Source of the DNA: Nemania diffusa
Taxonomy: Eukaryota; Ascomycota; Sordariomycetes; Xylariales; Xylariaceae
Assembly (NCBI GenBank): GCA_038501195.1
Contig: JBBPUQ010000010.1
Span: 1,877,501-1,941,500 of the forward strand
Reading direction: 5' to 3'
Length of the DNA stretch: 64,000 nt
The number at the start of each line of letters is the position of its first letter. Positions within the stretch are counted from its first letter, which is position 1. A program made the translations under genes and the position numbers. Below the pieces are notes generated by a model. It worked only from the letters and a program-made list of their open reading frames with translations. It was not told the origin of the DNA and did no database searches. Positions 11,441 to 21,200 of the stretch are shown piece after piece.

Positions 11441-13778
11441 ATGTATGCTAGAAGCCGCGGCGACGCGATGCCTAGCGAATACCCGTATCCGCCAAGCGTC
11501 TATGTTATTGGATTTCTCGTTTGGGCTTTGGTGAATTGGACAATTCACCAAGTTTTATACCGGCGCTGGAAGGAATCTCATGTAAGTTCCGAGTGCTGTT
11601 TTCCGTATGAGACTCCTCCACTCACACGTCGGTAAAGGGAAGAAAGACAATTGCGCTCGCGACCTACCCTAATTTGATTGGCCGCTGGTTCCCGGGTTTT
11701 TCCTACCTGTGGGCAGGATCAAGCGTACTCGCATCGAATTATGTAAGCAGATGGATGCCGTGCATCATTTTCACTTCCGAGACTGATGGCCTAATAGAAG
11801 TCTGGCGTACCGATTGTTATCCAGACCCCAGAAGCTCCATATGTGTATCTGTCATGTTTAACACAGCTGGAAGAGCTCGTGGCCGTGCCTGAAGATGCAC
11901 TATCCTTTGATGCTTTTTACGAAGCTGTAAGAGGATGTTTTTCAGGATTACTGTCACAAGCCACTTACACGAGACAAACAGACTCCTGATATCTACTCAG
12001 CATCTCTTCATCGTCTCGACACAGCGCCAAAAGCTTCCGAATTCTATCATCTTGTCAGGTGATAAAGTAACAAGCACCCTATAGGGTGGTTATATCTATT
12101 GATTTGGCTATATATAAGGGACCTTCGGTCCCCCTTATAGATCTAGAAGGTCAGGAATCAATGAATCTATCTATTGAGCCCTAACTACACCCTTCTTCCT
12201 AGCTGCGACAGGACTTCTATTCACTCTGTGACTTCCTCCTCTGACACATCTGCTGGAATGTGGTTTGCGTATCAGCACTGAAGCCTGCATCTCATCGCTA
12301 GATGTGGTCATCATTCGTGAAATTGAAAGACTATTAAACCCAAGCAAGTCATCTCAGATACCCTGGACATCAGTACCAACACGCACGCTAGCCCAGAACA
12401 TCGTGTCAAGAGCGAATACCTTGGTGTTCTTTGGAAACACACTGGCCACCAATGAGATATTCTTCAAAGCATCACTGTCGTGTCACAAGGAGTTGAGTTG
12501 GACAACAGAGCTGTTACACATGGCCCCTAGTCAAACACGTCCCGCCCTAGCCTGTCTACTGAGGATGGTATCTCCATCAACGCATACAATAAGCCGACAT
12601 CTGCTCCCTGTTATCATGAAACGCCTGAGCGAAAAGCGGGATATGAGGTCAACCAACTGTCACATAGCGCCGCAGGCTCACGATTTGCTTCAGTATTTCG
12701 TTGACAATATTGAAGGTCACAACAATGAAGAGACGGCCAGCATAGTTCTAAGCCTTGCGATGAGGGCATGGTTCGCTTCCTACCAGCACCTAGTCAGTTC
12801 GCTCACGTTTGCTTTGCAGTGTTTGGCTAGAGACTTGGAGTTCTTGGGGATGTTGAAGCAAGAAATTGAGTCAGTCAGAAGTACGAAGACGGTTAAGCAA
12901 TTGGAGAGCTTGCCACTCCTTGATGCTTTCCTGAGAGAATGCTGCCGGCTATATCCTTCCGATTCAATCTCGTGCCGTCGAAAGACTATGCAAACTGTCA
13001 AGCTGAAAGCCGGTGCCCTGTTTCTTCCTGGAGATGTCGTCTGCGCTGCATCCCAGGCGATTATGAGAGACGACAATGTTTATGCGAACCCATCGGAGTT
13101 TAACCCGAGAAGATTTATTGATAGTAGACAGCTACGGGGAGATGCTAAGCGAGACAGTAATCGACTGATTGATTCGACTCCAGAATACCCAATTTGGGGT
13201 CTCGGGAATCGACTTTGGTAAGTTCACCCTATCTAACCTGCAGCATATTGAAACGAAGTATGTAACACACACTACGCACTCTAGAGGACTGACCACGGTC
13301 ATGTAGATCACTTCTAGAGATTTGAGGCTTAGAAGAATAGCAAATAAGTGACGCAAATGTATATTCGGGTGTAGCGGACCCCCGAAGGGGGCCGCGTGAG
13401 AGGCGTGCCGACTATCTCTAACTGGCATGGGCTAACTATCTTAAATAAAAGAAAAGAAAAACTAAGTCTTGATGACCTAATCAACCTAACCCCCATGTGG
13501 TCAGGTTACCCACACCGTCTCAATATGTGTACACCAACTGTGTCGTATACCGCTCTAAGCTCATGGCATGGTTCCATCTCTGATAGATCAACAGTCCCGG
13601 CAGAAGATATACGTCGGTCTTACTCAAATTGATCGTCGCAACATTTCTCCTGGAATATGACCTAGACCAGACCAAAGGCGTCTTTGATATGCCAGTGCAT
13701 TACTATCGATCATATATCATCCCTAAGTCAGATATAGAAATCTTTGTTAAAAGGACTTCTATTGAAATAGAGGATTGA
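11441..13778 (+). CDS. Cytochrome P450 monooxygenase with two transposon-enlarged introns
   Basis: Exons: 11441-11581, 11638-11742, 11798-11926, 11982-12058, 12276-13217, 13595-13778; total 1578 nt, 525 residues, one frame. A start at 11468 (MPSEYPYPPS) is also possible. Features: N-terminal membrane anchor VYVIGFLVWALVNW; YPNLIGRWFPG; helix I as FASYQHLVSSL near 317; ExxR as ECCR near 372; NPRRF of the PERF region; heme loop WGLGNRLCPGRR with Cys near 465. The Cys codon is split TG/T across the last intron (GTAAGT donor at 13218, CAG acceptor at 13594), and C-terminal coding (LLKLIVATFLLEYDLD) resumes after it. That 377-nt intron holds a 274-bp solo LTR. Intron 4 (12059-12275) is about 217 nt and also contains LTR-like sequence; its donor GTGATA is weak. 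Introns 1-3 are 55-56 nt. Without splicing, the frame would stop at a TAA just before the heme cysteine, so the gene can easily be mis-called as truncated. Whether it is still correctly spliced is unknown. Confidence 0.85.
12068..12200 (+). mobile_element. Candidate short LTR-like insertion in intron 4 of the P450
   Basis: This part of the 217-nt intron carries promoter-like and LTR-like elements: a TATATATAAGG box, a GGGACC/GGTCCC hairpin, TATAGATCTAGAAGG, and a terminal-type segment CTATTGAGCCCTAACTACA. The layout resembles short fungal Copia LTRs from general knowledge. Removing about 150 bp would leave an intron of the size of its neighbours. I could not find a target duplication or fix the ends, so the limits are approximate. 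Confidence 0.4.
13249..13522 (+). mobile_element. Solo LTR in the heme-codon intron, same family as the 13.8-kb element
   Basis: The element starts TGAAACGAAG and ends CACACCGTCTCA, as do the LTRs at 17943 and 31410, and shares the internal motif ACTTCTAGAGATTTGA with the left one. It is flanked by ATAT on both sides (13245-13248 and 13523-13526), the same 4-bp target duplication as the full element. Its length is 274 bp against 320 bp, and the middle differs, so it is another subfamily. It has normal GC content, with no sign of RIP, as expected for a copy too short to trigger RIP. It includes a CCCCCGAAGGGGG hairpin near 13379. Confidence 0.9.
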
Positions 13779-14580
13779 AAGTGGAAACAAGGGCACAGCA
13801 CAACCTGTCATGTGCTGGAATTACCTTGGTTATGGTGCTGAATAAGGGTTATGATTGTAAATATTGGGGGAGTATCCGCCATGGTTACCACATGGAGAGA
13901 GGGATCTTCAGGTACCATTCTAGTGCCGTTTTCACACCCGTCACTTTGTATTTGCACTCGCTGTCGCTTCAGCACCTTACAACAACCAACGCCATAATGA
14001 TGAATTGACAGCACCTTCTATAGAGTATAATAGATTCCCTTTGAAAACAAGAAATCGAGAGCAGAAGTTCATGAACCAAAGATGTGAAGAAGCTCAAAGC
14101 GATGTATCTGTGTTTCACAAACTTCTCCGACCTCGACTACCTACTATGTACATAAGGTACCGACTTACCTTAATAAAACGACTTTTTGTTGTGGCTCAAA
14201 CGTAAGCCACAATGTGGCGCATGGTAGTTTGTTGCAAACCGGGAACAGAATTCCAGTTAGAACTCAATCCCTCGTATCACTACCTTAACTAAGATTACCT
14301 CTTACAGTGGAAAGCTCCCCGCGCGCAGCTTCATATGATAGGAGGTTCACTTCTTTGAAGTATAGTAATAGTTATATATCAGTATATAACGCACTGCCTT
14401 TTTCTCCAACACTTAGCGTCCCTGCCCGCAGCCAGTCATATCGTAGATAAATACCTACCTGTAGGTACCTATCAAATATGATATCCCTTGGAATTTGAGC
14501 AACACTCATAACGGAATCAAGCACGAGACGTTTCACCCTTGACTTCACTTGACTCAACTGACTCACTTCTCGTCACAACC
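13779..14580. other. Intergenic region upstream of the methyltransferase
   Basis: About 800 bp between the P450 stop and the methyltransferase start. Short frames on both strands have no motifs. A TACCTACCTGTAGGTACCTA near-palindrome lies at about 14451-14470 in the presumed promoter. No gene seen. Confidence 0.55.
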
Positions 14581-15486
14581 ATGGCGGACAAACCAACGTC
14601 TGAGACTGAATACTACGACCCCTCCGTCTTCTGGAGCGCGCCGTCGCGGAACTTTCACAGCTCGGCTCGGCTGCACCTCCAGCACCTACTTTGCCAGAAT
14701 ACCCTCGGTTTCCTCTTGGAGGACCATATCAGACAGTCCACGCAGGCAGTGCAGGATCGCCCGCTTCGCGTCGCCGATCTCGGATGTGGCAATGGTGTCT
14801 GGCTCACGGACCTCAGCCGCGAGCTGTCCGCCCAGGGTGTCAAGGCCGAGCTCGACGGGTTCGACATAAACGAGCTCATCTTTCCTGCTCCAGCCTTCCT
14901 CCCCTCCGGTGTCACCATGGAGAAGCTTGACATCCTAGCAAAACCTCTCCCGGAAGAGCTTATCGGCGCCTACGACGTTGTCCACGCCCGGACACTCGTC
15001 AGTATCATCCTCAACGCGGACACCGCCCCTCTACTCACGAACGCCATGGCCATGCTCAAGCCTGGCGGCTGGCTCCAGTGGGAGGAGATGAGAGCCGATT
15101 TCCTCATCGAGCCCGCGTCTCCGGAGCTTCCCAAGGCCGCGTGCGAGACTCTCGCGGGCATCCTGAAAGTCGGGGCAACGTCCAGAGGGTTAACGTTTGA
15201 TTTCTTGGCGGAGTTAGATAAACATCTCATCAAGCACGGATTTGAAGATGTCCACATGTTCGATGTGGCAAACCGCAAGCAGGACTACAGAGGGTGGACC
15301 GATGACTTTCTCATGGTGTGGGAGGAGCTCACGCCCTATTTCCCGTCCAAGGCCACCCAGCCCCAGGCGCCTATCACTCGCGAGTTCTGGATTGAGAAGT
15401 TCGCCCAGGCCGTGCAAGAGACCGAAGGTGGCGTTGCTTTGCACCAAGGTGCACTAAACACCGTTGTGGGACGTAAACCCTGCTGA
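14581..15486 (+). CDS. Class I SAM-dependent methyltransferase, TdiE/LaeA-like family
   Basis: Predicted to move a methyl group from S-adenosylmethionine to a small molecule, though relatives include regulators. The 301-residue single-exon frame starts at ATG 14581 (context CAACCATGG), preferred over the in-frame ATG at 14539 because of its better context. SAM-binding motif I is VADLGCGNG at residues 64-72; the acidic residue after strand 2 sits in LDGFDIN near 91-97; the post-III motif is MLKPGGWLQWEEM near 158-170. A C-terminal GRKP end is common in this family, so the protein appears complete. Codon use is rich in C- and G-ending codons, unlike the more mixed P450 genes beside it. It lies between the P450s and the MFS gene, suggesting a tailoring step in one pathway; the substrate is unknown. 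Confidence 0.9.
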   Translation: MADKPTSETEYYDPSVFWSAPSRNFHSSARLHLQHLLCQNTLGFLLEDHIRQSTQAVQDRPLRVADLGCGNGVWLTDLSRELSAQGVKAELDGFDINELIFPAPAFLPSGVTMEKLDILAKPLPEELIGAYDVVHARTLVSIILNADTAPLLTNAMAMLKPGGWLQWEEMRADFLIEPASPELPKAACETLAGILKVGATSRGLTFDFLAELDKHLIKHGFEDVHMFDVANRKQDYRGWTDDFLMVWEELTPYFPSKATQPQAPITREFWIEKFAQAVQETEGGVALHQGALNTVVGRKPC

Positions 15487-17623
15487 AACAGTGACACTAC
15501 CTACTGCCACATTCCTATCTAGTCGTGTCGTGTTCCAAGTAGCAGCTAGTTTTGTAATCAATAGATATACTCACTTGATGGAATCATCCCCGTTGCTGGT
15601 CCCTACGCGTGCATGCGTGCCATCCCAGAGTGTGCCTGCAGATTGGAGCGCTTGGTTTGGTGCGTTAGAGCCTGGTACTGCGGAGTCGAGGGCTGCATGA
15701 AAGCTGTTCTCACGCCCCAAAGAACGAAAAGGGGTGGCGGGGCGTCCGTCATCTGTCTCGTCTTTCTTTGTCCTAGCATTGCTCACGATGCATAGGACGA
15801 GGCAAGTTTTTTGCTGCCTGAGCTTAAGGCATCTGGAGTGGTAGGCCATACCCGAGCTGTGAAGTAGGCTTCTCCGTCGTCTTAGAATCCTACAACTAGG
15901 GTGATACAAAACCAGTGTCTCCGGGGGGCCTCCACTGTACAGAACCACATACTACATAGTAGGTATTTTACACCATCAATTCAATGACATGTACCACGTA
16001 TCTGACTCCCACTTGTCTCTTGTCCTATCCTATTAAAGTGAATCTTACTGGTACTTGCGATGTTTCTGCGTAGCCTCACTGCTGATATGCGATTGTTATG
16101 TGCACATCTGAAAATCTACACATCTGTATGTCTGATCGTCTTTTAAGTAATATCTCTCGAGTCCGTATGACTTGGACGTTGGCCCCAAAACTACCCTCTA
16201 ATCCCGAAATGCGGCACATCCTACGAGGCATGCTGCTGGAACGTTGGAGCCCGTTGTGGGCAGCGGGAAGCACCGCCGCGCGCCTTACGAATTCGGGTTA
16301 GATCAACAGGAAGCCTGGCAAATTGGCAACGGGAGACGGGGTACAGGTTCCCCCCATGAAGAAATGTTCCCAGCTTAGCTTCTTGGCTGTATTGCGCTAT
16401 TGACAGCCTCTGGCCACGGATTTCGAGAGCCCTGACTACGGATTTCGAGCAGCACAGTATAGGCTCTTCCATAGGGGATAACGTGCTGATACGTAGGTAC
16501 CACTGTCGAAATCTAGGCTAAGTAAGGTATAAACCCAGTAGGGATATAAGCGAAGATACCTGAGCTTGGCGTTGCTATGTCCAATTAATCTGGGGTCCCT
16601 CCTGTATGGGGAATGCTGGGTCAGTCGGCTAGTTCCGCGGCTCCAGTCCACCACACCGACCCTTGGGAACATACAGGAGTGCTGGCGGCGGGCGCTACGC
16701 AAAGTAATCAGAGCATCAGCTCAGCTACTGGGACATGCCCAGGGACTGCTAGAACGATCGCGGTACTAGTCGATAACTTGGACGGTTTGTGTTGTTTGAC
16801 TCTCTAGTCACCAATTCTACATGCATGCGAAGTGACTGTTACGGTGAGAGATGATGGATTAGGTCAGGAACTGGAAAGGGATCCAGTACTTGGTTACTTA
16901 CTTATACCTGGTGGTGGTGAAGGTACCGATACCTGGGGGCAGCTAGTTGTCCTGACATTAAATGCCAGTGAGGGGTGACCATTGTTCCTAGTACCAACAG
17001 ATTGACTTTTGTTTCAGGCTTCCCGCATGGAAGAGTCATTGATATTGCAACACTTGGGTTGCAATCGGTGCCTTTTTCTAGTATAATCAAGACTGAAGAC
17101 CGAACGTCCAACCCGGTGGAGGTACCCCTGCAGCTGAAAATCGACAGCGGCGACATGCTCGGCAAATCAAGTCGGGCCTTCTTGCCAGCGGCATCCTGTC
17201 GCAGAAATCATCCTATTTTTGCAAATGAGGCTCTCGGTGGAGATCAGTGGCAGGATACGGCAAGACGGGAGCGACGGGATGCCCCGCTGCAGTCTATCAT
17301 GATGTGCATTTAGGTCTGCATGGGTGGATTCGGGAGGCACCCTGGTTGACCCGGAGGCAGGCTGTGCCAATCTACAGCACTGACTTATCCTACTCTTGCT
17401 CTTCTCTGCAGCCAGCTAGCTCTACGCCGCTGCCGTCGTTCTTTTTCTTTTGGCCTCGGACCTTTGCCTGTATGCGTTTACCGTTTGTCCGCTCTTTTCC
17501 TATTGCTTTCTTTCTCTTCTCGACCCACTTTTCTTACGCTTCAAAAGCGATCTCCTATTGCTCTTCCTCATTCTATCCTGACGAGAGTGTGGTCTTTTCC
17601 CCTTCTGCCCAAGCGATGACGAG
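15487..17623. other. Intergenic region with CT-rich leader of the MFS gene
   Basis: About 2.1 kb without a supported gene. Short frames here have no motifs or good splice structure. From about 17385 to 17590 the plus strand is strongly pyrimidine-rich (runs such as TTCTTTTTCTTTT and TTGCTTTCTTTCTCTTCTCG), typical of core promoters and 5' leaders of filamentous fungal genes, and it leads directly to the MFS start at 17624. Confidence 0.6.
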
Positions 17624-17942
17624 ATGGCTGAACTGAAGCAAGATGTTCTTGACCAGCCAGCTGTTCTTGACGAGCAAGCCTCTCCCTCGGACGCACCTCT
17701 TACTCGATGGCAGCTCGCTATCATCATCGCAAGTCTCGGTTTAGGGGTATTCCTGTTCGGCTTGGACATAAACATCATTGGCATTGCGATTCCTCAGATC
17801 ACCACCGACTTTCACTCCTTGCCAGATGTGTCATGGTATGGCTCGGCGTATCTACTAACAGTCACGGCGTTTCAGCCGTTCTTCGGAAACCTATACAAGT
17901 ACTTCAGCGTCAAAGTCATCTATATAACGTTTCTGTTGATAT
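17624..17942 (+). pseudogene. MFS efflux transporter, 5' exon cut by a retroelement
   Basis: First exon of a DHA2-type (14-TM) multidrug/toxin efflux MFS protein. It encodes a hydrophilic N-terminus, then TM1 (WQLAIIIASLGLGVFLFGLD), then IIGIAIPQITTDF and VSWYGSAYLLTVTAFQP, the standard start of this family. The frame reaches residue 106 in FLLI and then enters the retroelement at 17943, where it soon ends after foreign codons. The gene continues at 31730. A transcript from here could at best encode a truncated two-to-three-TM fragment. The family commonly exports secondary metabolites or drugs across the plasma membrane and is often located in biosynthetic clusters. Confidence 0.9.
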
Positions 17943-18262
17943 TGAAACGAAGCGTGCAATATACACACAACGCACTTTAAAGAACTAGCCACAGCTATAA
18001 AAAATTACTTCTAGAGATTTGAAGCAATAATAACAATAGTTTAAAAAAACAATCAAAATAATATTAAAATAATAAAACTATTATAAATACTATATAACAA
18101 CTTAATTAATTAATACTAAAAATATTAACTTTTATAATATTATATATTTTTTTAGTAAAAAATTACTTTTTTATTAATTAATAAATAAAAAAATAAAAAA
18201 TATAAAGTTTTACTAATTTAATTAATACAACTTTTTATAATAATACAACTTATATTGTTTTA
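17943..18262 (+). repeat. Left LTR of the 13.8-kb element
   Basis: 320 bp. The left quarter is almost unmutated; the right end reads CTTATATTGTTTTA where the partner has CCCACACCGTCTCA, differing only by C-to-T changes. This shows strand-wise transition mutation typical of RIP. Confidence 0.9.
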
Positions 18263-21200
18263 ATTTTTTTTAAATAAAATAAAATTATTTTTAGTATATT
18301 TTTATTTAATAAATTAAATAAATATATAAAAATAATATAAATTTATAAATTAAATAACTAAAATATAAATAAATATAAAAATTATTATATAAATTAATAC
18401 AATTTTTTATTATAAAAAATTTTATAATATATAATATAATATTAAATATAAAAGTAAATAATAAATTTTTATAAAAAAAATTAATTTTAAAATAGTTTAA
18501 CTGCAAAACAATTGTTAATAAATTTTAAAGATTTAATATTTAATTTAATTTATTTTTTTTAGTTATAGCTTTTTTTAATAGATTTATTTTTTAATAAAAT
18601 CAAATTGAACTAATAGTTTTAATTTATATTGTTGTTTTTACTGTTAAATTTTAAAAAAGATTTTATTAACTTTTTTAATAGTTTTTATATTTGTTTTATA
18701 TTATTTTTAACTTTGTTATTTTATAAAAATAATAAATCGAAAATATTATATTAAATTAATTTATTTTTTTTAAAACTATTAATATAAACTTTTAATTATA
18801 TTTAAAACTAAATTTTTTATTTTTTTAATTTTAAAATTATTATTAAAATATTTAAAAGTTATAATATAATTATAATTAATATTAATTTTATATTTTTATA
18901 TATTATAATTAAACAGTAGTAGTTTGTAATAATTAGTTTTAAAATATAAATTATTATTTAATTTTTATAATTAATTAAAAAATAAAAAAAACAAAAAAAA
19001 AATAAATTAAAAAATATATATTAAATAGAAATTTTATTAATTTATAATAACTAAACTTAGTTTTAAATATAAAATTTTTTTTTTTAAATAAAAAATTATA
19101 TATATTATTAAAATTATTGTTTAATAATAAAAAAAAAAAAAAAAAAAGTAATAAATTAAAGTTTATATTAAATTTAAATAAAAGTTTTAGCTTTTTAAAA
19201 ATAAGTTTTTTTTTTTTAGTTTTTTTAGTTTTTTTAGTTGTTTTTTAAGCAGCTATTTCTTTTTTTATATAGATTTTTTAATTTATATTAAAAAATAGTT
19301 TTAAATAATAAGTTAAATTTTCAACAATATATACTTTAGTAATTTTTTATAGTTTTTTATACAACTATATAAAAAAAAAATTATTAATTAGATTTTATTT
19401 ATTATTAAATAGTTTATTTATTTTATTAAAATTTACTAATAATATTATAACATAAAAAATATTTATATAAATATATTATTAATAACTAGTTTATTTAAAT
19501 AAAAATATAAAAATTAAATTTATTAAAAACTAAAATTTAAAAAAATATAAATGATATATTTTTTAAAATATTTTAAAATTTTTATTTCGATTTTTTTTAA
19601 TATATTTTATAAAGTTAAAGCAGTATATATAACAAATTTAAATATTTATTAAAATAATATATTAATAACTTTTTTTATTATTGTTAAAAATAATAAATTT
19701 AAAAACAAATATTTATATTAAATTGTTTTATTTTTTTAGCTAAGTTTTTAAATTTATAAATATAAATTTTATAAAAATATATTTATATAAATATTTAATT
19801 TTTATTTTAAATAGTAAATTTAAGTTATATATTGTTATATTAACAAATATTAACAAATAAAACTAAATCTTTTTTTTGTTTATTTAATTATATTTTTTTA
19901 TTTTTAGTATAATATTAATTAAATTTAGTTTTATTGTTTATAACTAAAAATAAAAATTATAAAAAAAAGATTTATAACTTTTGAAAAAAAAAGAAATTTT
20001 TGTTACAATTATATATTTATAGTTTGTAGAGATTTTTTTTCAAAATATATAATTATAAATAAACAGTTTAAAACTTTAAATAATACTAAAATAAAATATA
20101 TTAAAAAAATATACAAAAAAAGCATTTTTATTTTTATATATTTATATTTAATTAAAAATAATATTGATTTAAAAGTTTTTAATAATTTAAAACAATATTT
20201 AAAACTTTTTAATTAGTTTAAATTAATAAACTAAAATTTTTAATTTAATAAAAAATAACTTAACTAATTTTAGCTTTTTTTTAATAAACTTAAGTTAATA
20301 TTTTAAAAAAAAAACAACTTAATTTTTATTAACTTTTTAATATATTATTTAAAAAATATATTTAATTAAATTATTTATTTTTTTAATGCTTAAATTTTTA
20401 TTTTTTTTAATTATATCTACTATTTTTTAAAAGTTTTAAAATATTAAAAACAAATTTATTAAATAAAAATAGTTATAACATTAATTATTAATTTATATTA
20501 ATAAAAATATATAAATTATATAAATAAAAAATAAAAAATTAAAATATTTAAAAATAATATTTGCTGCTTAAACTTTTTAAAAATAATAAAATATATATTT
20601 ATATTTAAAATTTAAATAAAAAATATTAATTAAATTAATAAAAACAACAAGTTTTTAAAAAATATTATAAATTATAAAATATTAATAAAAGTTTGTTTTA
20701 TTAATTATTTTGTATTTTTTAAAAATAACTTTTTATATTTTTTGTTTTATATTTTTTTTAATAACTTTATATAAATAATATATATTATTTATAAGTTTAA
20801 AAAAAATATTATTAAAAGTAAAATTATATATAAATTTATTTATATTATAAAAAATAAAATATATTATTACTGTTATTTTTAATAAGTTTAGTTATTTTTT
20901 AGTTTTATATTTAAAAATAATATTAATTAAAAACTTTATTTTATTTTGTTTTTATAATATAATTTATTTATAATTATTTAAAAAAAAACAACTGTTAATA
21001 TATTAAAAATTAAATTTAAAAAATAGTTAAAAATAAAAAAAATAATATTATATATTATAATTAAAAGTATTAATAAAATAACTAAATAATTATTTATTTT
21101 TTTTAAATGTTATAACTAATATATTTTTGTTATAAAATAATTGTAAAAAAAGTATAAAAAAGTTTAAATAAATTTTTTTTTAAATTATATTTTTGCTGTT

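Noticed and set aside
13201..13221. P450 truncated by the transposon before the heme cysteine
   Set aside because: The TAA lies inside a GTAAGT donor, and the coding frame resumes at 13595 with PGRR and a normal C-terminus, so the insertion is intronic.
18306..18506. Open frames in AT-rich blocks (also 22063-22257 and 51666-51893)
   Set aside because: They consist of Phe, Tyr, Ile, Leu, Lys and Asn only, as expected from A/T-rich or TA-repeat DNA inside converted elements; no motif, start context or codon pattern supports a gene.
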